Assembly (NCBI GenBank): GCA_025355545.1
Contig: JANXZN010000020.1
Location: 1 to 32,396 of the forward strand
Direction: 5' to 3'
Source: Rhizobacter sp.
GTDB taxonomy: Bacteria > Pseudomonadota > Gammaproteobacteria > Burkholderiales > Burkholderiaceae_C
DNA length: 32,396 bases
Of the stretch, positions 1 through 6,907 are shown one piece after another (positions within the stretch are counted from its first letter, which is position 1; the number at the start of each line of letters is the position of its first letter). Below the pieces are notes generated by a model, which saw only the letters and a list, made by a program, of their open reading frames with translations, did not search any database and had not been told where the DNA came from. Made by a program: the position numbers and the translations under genes.

Positions 1-721
1 GCTGGCAGCGGGCGACCAGGCCCGCTTCCGTTTCCATCACGTGTCGACCGACGAGGTCTACGGCTCGCTCACGAAGGCCGACCCGCCGTTCACCGAAACC
101 GACACGTACGAGCCGAACAGCCCCTACTCGGCCAGCAAGGCTGCGAGTGATCACCTGGTGCGCGCCTGGCACCACACCTACGGCCTGCCGGTGCTCACCA
201 CCAACTGCAGCAACAACTACGGCCCCTATCACTTCCCCGAGAAACTGATCCCGCTGATGATCGTCAACGCCCTCGCCGGCAAACCGCTGCCGGTCTACGG
301 CGACGGCCAGCAGGTGCGCGACTGGCTCTACGTGAAGGACCACGCGAGCGCGATCCGCGAGGTGCTGGCGCGCGGCCGGGTCGGCGAGACCTACAACGTC
401 GGCGGCGGATGCGAGAAGCCCAACGTCGAGATCGTGCAGACCATCTGCGCGCTGCTCGACCAGATGCGGCCCGACCCGGCCGGCAGCTACAGCCGCTTGA
501 TCACCCATGTCACCGATCGCCCCGGTCACGACCGGCGCTACGCGATCGACGCGCGCAAGCTCGAACGCGAGCTCGGCTGGCGGCCCGCCGAGACCTTCGA
601 CTCCGGCATCCGCAAGACGGTGCGCTGGTACCTCGACAACACCGAGTGGGTCGGCCGGGTGCAGAGCGGCGCCTACCGCGCCTGGGTCGCGACGAACTAC
701 GGCGCGCGCGCCGGCGCATGA
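1..721 (+). CDS. rfbB: dTDP-glucose 4,6-dehydratase, 3' part (5' end outside window)
   Basis: This enzyme converts dTDP-glucose to dTDP-4-keto-6-deoxyglucose, the second step of dTDP-L-rhamnose synthesis, in the cytoplasm. The frame is open from base 2, upstream of the GTG listed in the ORF track (codon for V in [11 protein letters not shown]), so the true start lies outside the window and about 110 residues are missing. What is visible is the extended SDR dehydratase signature: the STDEVYG segment with the TDE catalytic triplet, the active-site YSASK (YxxxK), then [14 protein letters not shown] and the DWLYVKDH segment characteristic of RmlB. The C-terminus ends as expected for the family. 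The stop overlaps the rfbD start (ATGA), so the two are translationally coupled. The identification is secure by motif. Confidence 0.96.
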   Translation, partial: LAAGDQARFRFHHVSTDEVYGSLTKADPPFTETDTYEPNSPYSASKAASDHLVRAWHHTYGLPVLTTNCSNNYGPYHFPEKLIPLMIVNALAGKPLPVYGDGQQVRDWLYVKDHASAIREVLARGRVGETYNVGGGCEKPNVEIVQTICALLDQMRPDPAGSYSRLITHVTDRPGHDRRYAIDARKLERELGWRPAETFDSGIRKTVRWYLDNTEWVGRVQSGAYRAWVATNYGARAGA

Positions 722-1614
722 AGATCCTGCTGCTCGGCAAGAACGGCCAGGTCGGCTGGGAACTGCAGCGCGCGCTCGCGCCGCTCGGCGAGCTGATCGC
801 GCTCGATTTCGACAGCCCCGGCCCGCTGAGCGCCGACTTCTCGCGGCCCGAATCACTCGCCGCGACGGTGCGCGCGGTCGCGCCGCAGATCATCGTGAAT
901 GCCGCGGCGCACACGGCCGTCGACAAGGCGGAGAGCGAGCCGGGCCTGGCACGCGCACTGAATGCCACGTCGCCGGCGGTGCTGGCGCGCGAGGCCGCCG
1001 CGCTCGGTGCCTGGCTGCTGCACTACAGCACCGACTACGTGTTCGACGGCAGCGGCACCGCGCCACGCGACGAAGCCTCGCCCACCGGCCCGCTGAGCGT
1101 CTACGGCGCCACCAAGCTGGAGGGCGAACTGGCGATCCGCGCCAGCGCCTGCAGGCATCTGATCCTGCGCACCAGCTGGGTCTACGCCGCGCGCGGCGGC
1201 AACTTCGCGAAGACGATGCTCAAGCTCGCGCGCGAGCGCGAGCGGCTCACCGTCATCGCCGATCAGATCGGCGCCCCGACCGGTGCCGATCTGATCGCCG
1301 ACCTCAGCGCCCACATGCTGCGAGCCGTGCAGCAGCGCCCCGAGCTCGCCGGCACCTACCACGCGGTCGCCGCCGGCGAGACGAGCTGGTTCGGCTACGC
1401 GCGCCATGTGATCGAGTTCGCACGCGCGCGCGGGGAAGACATTCGCGTCGCCCCCGAGGCGATCGATGCGGTGCCGACCAGCGCGTTCGTGACGGCGGCG
1501 CGACGACCGGCCAATTCGCGCCTCGACACATCGAAGCTGCGCCACACCTTCGGCCTGCAGCTGCCGCACTGGCAGACCGGTGTCGAACGCATGCTGACCG
1601 AGGTGCTCGGCTGA
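718..1614 (+). CDS. rfbD: dTDP-4-dehydrorhamnose reductase
   Basis: RfbD/RmlD reduces dTDP-4-keto-L-rhamnose to dTDP-L-rhamnose, the last step of the pathway, in the cytoplasm. The ORF track starts this frame at 409, but the protein proper begins at the ATG at 718 ([16 protein letters not shown]), which overlaps the rfbB stop by four bases. The N-terminal GxNGQVG nucleotide-binding loop, STDYVFDG and the catalytic YGATK (Tyr near residue 129) are visible, and the C-terminal region has [12 protein letters not shown], a typical RmlD feature. The length of 298 residues fits the family. It sits between rfbB and rfbA in one operon. The epimerase gene rfbC, whose product makes the substrate, is not in the window. 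Confidence 0.95.
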   Translation: MKILLLGKNGQVGWELQRALAPLGELIALDFDSPGPLSADFSRPESLAATVRAVAPQIIVNAAAHTAVDKAESEPGLARALNATSPAVLAREAAALGAWLLHYSTDYVFDGSGTAPRDEASPTGPLSVYGATKLEGELAIRASACRHLILRTSWVYAARGGNFAKTMLKLARERERLTVIADQIGAPTGADLIADLSAHMLRAVQQRPELAGTYHAVAAGETSWFGYARHVIEFARARGEDIRVAPEAIDAVPTSAFVTAARRPANSRLDTSKLRHTFGLQLPHWQTGVERMLTEVLG

Positions 1615-1645
1615 GCGCGCTGCAACCACTTTGAGCACCCGACCC

Positions 1646-2536
1646 ATGACGACCTCGACCCGCAAGGGCATCATTCTCGCCGGCGGCTCCGGCACCCGGC
1701 TGCACCCCGCGACCCTGGCGATGAGCAAGCAGCTGCTGCCGGTGTACGACAAGCCGATGGTGTACTACCCGCTCGCCACGCTGATGCTCGCCGGCATCCG
1801 CGAGATCCTGCTGATCAGCACGCCGCAGGACACACCGCGCTTCGAGGCGCTGCTCGGCGACGGCAGCCGCTGGGGCCTGGACATCCGCTACTGCGTGCAG
1901 CCCAGCCCCGACGGCCTGGCGCAGGCGTTCATTCTGGGTCGCGACTTCGTCGGTTCCAAGCCCAGCGCGCTGGTGCTCGGCGACAACATTTTCTATGGTC
2001 ACGACCTGCAGCGGATCCTGCAGGCCGCGGCGGCCCGCGAGCACGGCGCCTCGGTGTTCGCCTACCACGTGACCGACCCGGAGCGATATGGCGTGGTCGC
2101 GTTCGATGCGCAAAGGCGCGCACTCAGCATCGAAGAGAAGCCGCGCGCGCCGCAGAGCAACTACGCGGTCACGGGCCTGTACTTCTACGACGAGCAGGTC
2201 TGCGACATCGCCGCCCACATCAAACCCTCGGCGCGCGGCGAACTCGAGATCACCGACCTCAACGCGATCTACCTGACGCAGGGCCAGCTCAACGTCGAGA
2301 TCATGGGGCGCGGCTATGCCTGGCTCGACACCGGCACGCACGACAGCCTGCTCGAGGCGAGCCAGTTCATCGCGACCCTCGAGAAGCGCCAGGGCCTGAA
2401 GGTGGCGTGCCCCGAAGAGATCGCCTTCCGCTCGGGCTGGATCAGCGCCGGGCAGCTCGAGGCGCTCGCGCAGCCGATGCTGAAGAACGGCTACGGGCAG
2501 TATCTGCAACGGGTGCTGGTCGACCGCGTCTACTGA
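1646..2536 (+). CDS. rfbA: glucose-1-phosphate thymidylyltransferase
   Basis: RfbA/RmlA forms dTDP-glucose from glucose-1-phosphate and dTTP, the first and usually feedback-controlled step of dTDP-rhamnose synthesis. The nucleotidyltransferase signature [11 protein letters not shown] and the following [12 protein letters not shown] stand at the N-terminus, [10 protein letters not shown] carries the metal-binding Asp, and EEKP and the conserved C-terminal block near [14 protein letters not shown] are present. The ORF track uses a TTG at 1631. The in-frame ATG at 1646 ([13 protein letters not shown]) gives a 296-residue protein of family length and is preferred, although the TTG cannot be excluded. 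It lies 31 bases after rfbD and closes the plus-strand rml operon. Confidence 0.95.
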   Translation: MTTSTRKGIILAGGSGTRLHPATLAMSKQLLPVYDKPMVYYPLATLMLAGIREILLISTPQDTPRFEALLGDGSRWGLDIRYCVQPSPDGLAQAFILGRDFVGSKPSALVLGDNIFYGHDLQRILQAAAAREHGASVFAYHVTDPERYGVVAFDAQRRALSIEEKPRAPQSNYAVTGLYFYDEQVCDIAAHIKPSARGELEITDLNAIYLTQGQLNVEIMGRGYAWLDTGTHDSLLEASQFIATLEKRQGLKVACPEEIAFRSGWISAGQLEALAQPMLKNGYGQYLQRVLVDRVY

Positions 2537-2547
2537 GCACCCCCCAG

Positions 2548-2573
2548 GACGCCGCCCCCGAGATGCGGGCGTC
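2548..2573 (+). terminator. weak stem-loop just after rfbA
   Basis: GACGCC and GGCGTC form a 6 bp stem with a 14-base loop, 11 bases after the rfbA stop. There is no T-run, so this is only a possible transcription-end or RNA-stabilising hairpin. Confidence 0.25.
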
Positions 2574-2623
2574 GAACGCCTCCTGTAGCCGCAGGTAAGC
2601 CGGGTTTCGAGACTGCACGCGAG

Positions 2624-2643
2624 CGGCCGACCAGCGTCGGCCG
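2624..2643 (+). terminator. strong GC-rich hairpin after the rml operon
   Basis: CGGCCGAC-CAGC-GTCGGCCG is a perfect 8 bp stem with a 4-base loop, 87 bases downstream of the rfbA stop. It lacks a downstream T-tract. It is the best candidate for the end of the rml transcript, but hairpins without T-runs are not reliable terminators. Confidence 0.45.
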
Positions 2644-2858
2644 TGTAAGAGCGCGCTACGGTTGAACCCCGAACGCGGCCGCAAATGCGACGAGTTTGGG
2701 CGGTTTGCCCGCGGAACCGGTCGGGCACGCGATCTGCAATCCGGCCCATGTCTCCGACCCGCCCTTCGCCGGATCACCCGGCCTTCCCGACTGCATGCCC
2801 CTGCTCCCTGTTCCCTCAAGCACCCCCGTTCGGGGCTTACGTCACGTTACCTACGAAA

Positions 2859-2887
2859 CACTTGCAGAGAGAGAAGCCTCTCAAGTG
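2859..2887 (+). promoter_or_regulatory. stem-loop upstream of the DUF1996 gene
   Basis: CACTTG-c-AGAG pairs with CTCTCAAGTG, a 10 bp stem interrupted by a single bulged C, with an 8-base loop. It lies about 190 bases before the DUF1996 ATG. It could be an operator or part of a structured leader; its function is not known. Confidence 0.35.
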
Positions 2888-2985
2888 CCGGCGCATGACG
2901 CCGATACCGATAACAACCCAACACTGAGCCTGCATCGCAGGCCGGTGGTGGTCAGTGCCTCGCGACCCCCGCGCATCCGCGCCAT

Positions 2986-3001
2986 ACCGACTTCAGTCGG
3001 T
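2986..3001. promoter_or_regulatory. perfect 7+7 dyad (ACCGACT-TC-AGTCGGT)
   Basis: This is a near-palindromic 16 bp element with a 2-base centre, 75 bases upstream of the DUF1996 start. The short centre is more like a dimeric protein-binding site than an RNA hairpin. No regulator that would bind it is encoded in the window. Confidence 0.35.
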
Positions 3002-3025
3002 CCACTCGTATCGCCGCACCGCAGC

Positions 3026-3047
3026 CCCGTCGATTCACGTCGACGGG
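3026..3047 (+). promoter_or_regulatory. perfect 8 bp stem-loop 29 bases before the DUF1996 start
   Basis: CCCGTCGA-TTCACG-TCGACGGG is a perfect 8 bp inverted repeat with a 6-base loop. Its position, ending 29 bases before the ATG at 3077, puts it in the likely 5' leader, where it could affect translation or mRNA stability, or act as an operator. Confidence 0.4.
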
Positions 3048-3076
3048 ATGAACCGACACACGAGTGAGACACCGAC

Positions 3077-4324
3077 ATGATCAATAAGCGCGGCTCCAGG
3101 CTCTCCGCCATTCCAACGACACTCTGCGCCTTGTTCGCAGCCACTCTTTCCGCCTGCGGCGGCGGCGACGCCGGCTCGTCCACGGGCACCGATTCACTGG
3201 CGATGGGCCTGACCGACTCCTCCCCGCTCGCGCAGCTCCAGGCGGCCGGCGGCAACGGGCGAGGCAAGGGCAAGGGAGTCGATCTCACGCCCCCTGCACC
3301 TGCACCTGCACCTGCACCTGCACCTGCACCTGCACCTGCACCTGCGCCTGTCACTGCTCCTGCTCCCGCTCCTGCTCCCAGCAGCGCGACATCGCTGATG
3401 CCTTTCATTGACGCCACCAAGATCCCGACCGGATTCGCGGGCGCGAGCACGTTCAACGTAACGTCCACTACGGAGATCGCGCCCGCCGCTGACGGCGCAT
3501 TTCGGACGGTCTGCACGCTGGCGAAGATGGCTTACGACGATCCGATCGTCTATCCTGGCCAGGGTGGCATATCGCACCTCCACGCCTTCTTCGGCAACAC
3601 GGGCACGGACGCCAGTTCAACGACCGATTCGCTGCGGAACACTGGCAACTCGACCTGCCGCGGTGGCATCGCGAACCGCTCGGCCTACTGGGTGCCGGCA
3701 ATGATCGACACCAAAGCCGGAACGCCGCTCCTGCCCGACAACAACGGCGTGTACTACAAGGCAGGATTCGACATCCCTGCGTCGCAGATACAACCCATTC
3801 CCGCAGGCCTTCGCATGATTGCGGGCGATCCCACAGCGAGCGCGTCGCGCCCGGCCCCCGTCAGCATGCGGTTTAAATGCATCGGGGGGCCGAACAACGA
3901 GAACGACAAGTACGGACCGACCATCCCGAACTGCGACGTGGGTGCGCAGGTCTGGAGCGAAGTGTTCTTCCCGCAATGCTGGGATGGCGTAAATCTCGAT
4001 TCACCCGATCACAAGAGTCACATGAGTTACGTGGTGCAGGATCAAACTGCGCCGTTCGCCAAGCACTGCCCTTCTACCCATCCGGTGCCCATTCCCGCAA
4101 TCACGTTCAATGTGACCTACACGGTGACCGAACTGAACGCCCCACTGCGCTGGAGACTGTCCTCCGACAACTATGACCCTGCGCAACCTGGAGGCCACTC
4201 ATCGCACGGCGATTGGTTCAACGGCTGGGACCCGAGCATCAGCAACGCGTGGGCGAAGAACTGTGTTCAGAATGCAAAGGATTGCCACAGCCACTTGGTC
4301 GGTGACGGGCGGATGATGTTCTGA
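3077..4324 (+). CDS. DUF1996 domain lipoprotein with Pro-Ala linker
   Basis: This 415-residue predicted lipoprotein has a basic N-terminus, a hydrophobic stretch and a lipobox ending in LSAC (Cys27), so it is probably anchored in the outer membrane. Residues 28-70 are Gly/Ser-rich. Residues about 72-103 are a PAPAPA linker encoded by a hexamer tandem repeat. From about residue 140 to the end runs a DUF1996-type domain: SHLHAFFGN, a Thr/Ser-rich segment ending in STCRGG, SAYWVPA, RFKC and CWDGVNLDSPDHKSHM, then GDWFNGWD near the end. Many conserved His, Asp, Trp and Cys residues suggest a secreted binding or hydrolytic fold, but the family has no firmly known reaction. It has no PEP-CTERM tail. 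It stands alone on the plus strand between the rml genes and the glycosyltransferases. Its codon usage looks less GC-biased than that of the rml genes. Confidence 0.85.
   Translation: MINKRGSRLSAIPTTLCALFAATLSACGGGDAGSSTGTDSLAMGLTDSSPLAQLQAAGGNGRGKGKGVDLTPPAPAPAPAPAPAPAPAPAPVTAPAPAPAPSSATSLMPFIDATKIPTGFAGASTFNVTSTTEIAPAADGAFRTVCTLAKMAYDDPIVYPGQGGISHLHAFFGNTGTDASSTTDSLRNTGNSTCRGGIANRSAYWVPAMIDTKAGTPLLPDNNGVYYKAGFDIPASQIQPIPAGLRMIAGDPTASASRPAPVSMRFKCIGGPNNENDKYGPTIPNCDVGAQVWSEVFFPQCWDGVNLDSPDHKSHMSYVVQDQTAPFAKHCPSTHPVPIPAITFNVTYTVTELNAPLRWRLSSDNYDPAQPGGHSSHGDWFNGWDPSISNAWAKNCVQNAKDCHSHLVGDGRMMF
3293..3340 (+). repeat. (CCTGCA)8 in-frame hexamer tandem repeat
   Basis: There are eight perfect CCTGCA units, followed by degenerate copies to about 3380 (CCTGCG, then variants such as CTCCTG). 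They encode the Pro-Ala linker of the DUF1996 lipoprotein. The unit is six bases long, so slippage would change linker length by two residues per unit without breaking the frame. Confidence 0.95.
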
Positions 4325-4337
4325 GCGTCGGCGACGC
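4325..4337 (+). terminator. small hairpin immediately after the DUF1996 stop
   Basis: GCGTC-GGC-GACGC is a 5 bp stem with a 3-base loop directly following the TGA. There is no T-tract. It could mark RNA 3' processing or partial termination before the small downstream gene. Confidence 0.25.
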
Positions 4338-4385
4338 CTGTCCGGATTCCTGGCCACTCCAACGTCATTCGAGTGTTGCGCGAAA

Positions 4386-4763
4386 ATGGCCCGCATGAGA
4401 TTCGTTGCGCTCACACTGCTGTTCTGCACCAACGTCGCGCTGGCGTTCGCGCCCGTGCCTTCTGATCTGGAGGCACAGCAAGCGCACGCACAAGGATCTT
4501 GCGGCAAGCTTGGCCCCGGGACCGGCCTGAAGAACGGGAAGGGCTGGATCGTCTCGATGATGCCCGGAAGACACGAGTTTCGAATGCGAGGCGGTGGCAA
4601 GGTCCTGCTGACCGTGGCAAAAAAGACCGTCATGGACTTTGACATAGGCCGCCCTTACTACATCGTCATAGAAGATGCAGCCCCGGGGGCGATGCTGGAG
4701 TGGAAGATTCCCGGCAGTGACTGGGTACCGGTCTCGAAATACTTCCTCTATCCCCCGCAATAG
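4386..4763 (+). CDS. small secreted protein of unknown function
   Basis: A 125-residue protein that I do not recognise. It begins with a clear Sec signal peptide (hydrophobic LTLLFCTNVALAFA; cleavage likely after ALA or AFA, near residue 20-22). The mature part of about 100 residues contains one Cys and a beta-rich looking pattern with GRHEFRMRGGGKVLLTVA and a C-terminal W-V-P-V-S-KYFLYPPQ. The start is uncertain: ATG at 4386, or ATG at 4395 (MRFVAL), which gives a more usual signal peptide; neither has a good Shine-Dalgarno sequence. It follows the DUF1996 gene by 61 bases on the same strand and may be co-transcribed, but no functional link is visible. Confidence 0.6.
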   Translation: MARMRFVALTLLFCTNVALAFAPVPSDLEAQQAHAQGSCGKLGPGTGLKNGKGWIVSMMPGRHEFRMRGGGKVLLTVAKKTVMDFDIGRPYYIVIEDAAPGAMLEWKIPGSDWVPVSKYFLYPPQ

Positions 4764-4778
4764 TGCCCACCAGCTTGG

Positions 4779-4802
4779 CGCCTGTCTGTGCAAACGCAGG
4801 CG
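4779..4802. terminator. possible bidirectional terminator between convergent genes
   Basis: CGCCTG and CAGGCG form a 6 bp stem with a 12-base loop in the gap between the plus-strand small gene (stop 4763) and the minus-strand operon end (4875). There is no T-tract on either strand. The location, between convergent genes, is the main argument. Confidence 0.3.
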
Positions 4803-4874
4803 ACCCGAGACTTCACGATTGCCGCACGTTCAGCTCGAAGGTGACGTTGCGAGCCGAACAGGACCGTGCCAGGG

Positions 4875-5741
4875 TCAGCCGGTGCGATCCCCGGGGGAGT
4901 CACGCAAAGCGACGGGGTAGCGCTTGACCACGCCAAACACCTTGTGCATCGGGATGTGCGGCCTGTTCGAAAGATAGCTGTTCATCGCAGCTTCCTCCTT
5001 AGCCTTGTCGTAAGTGGATGCCTGGGGCCGCAGGCTGTGATCGACCGACAGCGCATCGACAATTCCCATCCTCAGCCGATTCCTCTCGATCACCTCCGCC
5101 CAGACCAGATCGATGCCCCACATTTCGTCCTGCTGGTCGAAGGGCAACAGCAATCGGGCGGCATCCCTTCGCAACGAGACCAGCGGGCCGCATTCGACGA
5201 AGAGGGTCTGACGGGCCTGCAGCCACGGGCGTCTGAGCACAAAGGAATGATCGAAGTGACTGTGCCAGGCCCTCGAGGGCTGAGCGACCGCGAAATCGAA
5301 TTTCTGCTGGTAGGCAATGTAGGCGGGCAGGAAACCCCGCGGCAAGTAGATGTCGTCGTCGCAGGCGACGATGAAATCGAAGTCGTCCACATCCGAAGGT
5401 CGAAGCAGCCGATTCAGCAACGCGAACTTCGGCTCCGGCTCGGTCGCGACCAACGCAGTGACCTCGCGAACCTTCGAGTTCTCCGACCTGCCCTTCAAGG
5501 CCACCCAGCGCTGCTCGACCCGCAAGCCCTGCTGCGTCGACGCGAACGCTTCCACGAGATGGTCGACGGCGTTCGCCCGGTCGGCCATGTAGACACCGAG
5601 CACAAGGATCCGAACCGGGGCATCGGGTTCGATCGCGTTCGAAGGCATCGGTGCGCGCGTGCGCAGGAACAGGCGGTGACGCAGACGCCGCAGGCGACCC
5701 GAGTGAAGCATCTTCAGGACGATGGAACGAAGCAGATTCAT
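4875..5741 (-). CDS. putative GT-A-like glycosyltransferase, family not identified
   Basis: A 288-residue protein that I cannot place firmly. After a basic N-terminus there is a hydrophobic beta-strand segment (VRILVLGVYMADRANAVDHL), then DDFDFIVACDDDIYLPRGF. This looks like the acidic metal- and nucleotide-sugar-binding motif of GT-A glycosyltransferases. Later segments include FDQQDEMWGIDLVWAEV and DALSVDHSLRP, reminiscent of the acceptor region in proteins that recheck an acidic residue and a late His. No signal peptide or membrane segment is seen. It is the last gene of the minus-strand EPS operon, and its ATG overlaps the stop of the preceding GT4 gene (ATGA). A glycosyltransferase role is inferred from the DDD motif and the operon; another nucleotide-sugar-dependent function is possible. 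Confidence 0.6.
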   Translation of the reverse strand: MNLLRSIVLKMLHSGRLRRLRHRLFLRTRAPMPSNAIEPDAPVRILVLGVYMADRANAVDHLVEAFASTQQGLRVEQRWVALKGRSENSKVREVTALVATEPEPKFALLNRLLRPSDVDDFDFIVACDDDIYLPRGFLPAYIAYQQKFDFAVAQPSRAWHSHFDHSFVLRRPWLQARQTLFVECGPLVSLRRDAARLLLPFDQQDEMWGIDLVWAEVIERNRLRMGIVDALSVDHSLRPQASTYDKAKEEAAMNSYLSNRPHIPMHKVFGVVKRYPVALRDSPGDRTG

Positions 5742-6907
5742 GGCAGTCGACCCCGCCCCGCCCTCTGACGGTCGACTGCTTCCTTCATCGTTCGAACGAT
5801 CGACGGGACGTTGACTGCCGCGTTGTATTCCCGATCGATCAGCGACCTGCCGCGCAACCCCATCTCGCGGGCCAGCCCGGGCCGATCGCAGACGTGTTGG
5901 ATGGCCTGACGCAGCGCCTCGCCGTCGCCCACCTTCATCGTGAACCCGGTCTCGCCGTTCCTGACGACTTCGGTCGACGCGCCGACCTCGGTGCTGATGA
6001 TCGGCAAGCCCATCGTCATCGCCTCCAGGAAGACCCAGAGAGGGCCGATGTCGGCCGTGGTGGGCACGACCAGCACATCCATCTGCGCGTACAGCTGCCT
6101 GAGCCGTTCGTCGTTGGGCTCGAAGTCGGCGTGCACGTGGGCATTCGCAGGCAGCTCCTTCGGCGCCTGCTTGGTGACGAGGTGCAGTTCGGCGATGTCC
6201 TGAAAGTGGGCCTTGAACACCTGCAGCAGCAGCGGGCCGCCCTTTCTGACGAAGTCACCGCCGACGAACAGGAGTCGAAGGCGCTGGCCCGGCGCGCGCG
6301 AAGGCTGCGGCACCCAACGCCACAACTCCAGATCCATCCCCACGTGCAGCGCCTGCACCCGCTCGCCCGGCACGCCGCAGTCGCGCGTCAGGATGCCGGC
6401 GCCCCAATGCGAGAACGGCAGGAAGTAGTCGGTGTGCCGCACGCGCCAAAGGTCGAGGGCCAGGCGGGCCCGTTGCCGCAGTCGTGACTTGGCGAGCTCG
6501 TTCGGATACAGCGGATAGTTGGCGCGGTCGGTGATGGGGGCCTCGTCGGTGCTGCTGAACCGCAATGGCCTGGCACGCAGGCAGCCGCGCAGCGCGCACA
6601 GCACGTCCGCCTCGAACAGATGAATCATCACGGCGTCGAAATCGTCGAGCCGCCGCAGGAACGGCCATGCCTGCTGCAGCACCCGTGCCCGCATGAACAG
6701 CGGCGCCGGCAGGAAGCGCAAGCGGCTGGGCACGTCGGGCGCGGTGTAGTGGCTCACCGGTGCCCAGGTCAGTTCTACATCCGGCTCGCGCTGCGCATAC
6801 TTGCGCAGGTTGAGGTAGCGGGTCATGTTGCCGATCGCCGTGTTCAGAATGAAGCCGAATCGGTACGGCGTGCGCGCAGTCGTCTGCGGGGGGTCGGTTG
6901 AAGTCAT
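5738..6907 (-). CDS. GT4-family glycosyltransferase with degenerate EX7E motif
   Basis: A 389-residue GT-B glycosyltransferase, predicted cytoplasmic, that would add one sugar to the EPS repeat unit. The C-terminal half shows the donor-binding domain: LLFVGGDFVRKGGPLLL, then VLVVPTTADIGPLWVFLEAMTMGLPIISTEVGASTEVV (the region of the GT4 EX7E motif) and a typical NGETGF end. The second Glu of EX7E is present (LEAM), but the position eight residues before it is Ile, so the first Glu is missing. The N-terminal half (FGFILNTAIGNMTRY) is acceptor-side and unassigned. Donor and acceptor are unknown. It overlaps both neighbours by ATGA, so it is translationally coupled in the operon. Confidence 0.85.
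   Translation of the reverse strand: MTSTDPPQTTARTPYRFGFILNTAIGNMTRYLNLRKYAQREPDVELTWAPVSHYTAPDVPSRLRFLPAPLFMRARVLQQAWPFLRRLDDFDAVMIHLFEADVLCALRGCLRARPLRFSSTDEAPITDRANYPLYPNELAKSRLRQRARLALDLWRVRHTDYFLPFSHWGAGILTRDCGVPGERVQALHVGMDLELWRWVPQPSRAPGQRLRLLFVGGDFVRKGGPLLLQVFKAHFQDIAELHLVTKQAPKELPANAHVHADFEPNDERLRQLYAQMDVLVVPTTADIGPLWVFLEAMTMGLPIISTEVGASTEVVRNGETGFTMKVGDGEALRQAIQHVCDRPGLAREMGLRGRSLIDREYNAAVNVPSIVRTMKEAVDRQRAGRGRLP

Larger units (their letters stand above)
2537..3076. other. 540 bp non-coding interval between the rml genes and the DUF1996 gene
   Basis: I find no credible gene here. The short ORFs in the track are out of frame with each other, rich in Arg/Pro/Ser and resemble no family. 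The interval holds a terminator-like region close to rfbA (stem-loops at 2548-2573 and 2624-2643) and, nearer the next gene, three further dyads (2859-2887, 2986-3001, 3026-3047). Most of it is probably the rml terminator followed by the promoter and leader of the DUF1996 gene. No convincing -35/-10 pair was located. Confidence 0.7.

Noticed and set aside
1304-2749. 481-residue minus-strand ORF across rfbD/rfbA
   Set aside because: The plus-strand rml genes are unambiguous here.
2662-3067. Small plus-strand ORFs in the 2537-3076 interval
   Set aside because: They overlap in several frames, lack ribosome binding sites and look like random composition.
2881-3516. 211-residue minus-strand Ala/Gly-repeat protein opposite the DUF1996 gene
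   Set aside because: Its repeat is only the complement of the (CCTGCA) linker tract and it has no ribosome binding site or family match.
4866-5768. 300-residue plus-strand ORF
   Set aside because: It is antisense to the minus-strand gene at 4875-5741, which has the plausible protein and operon context.
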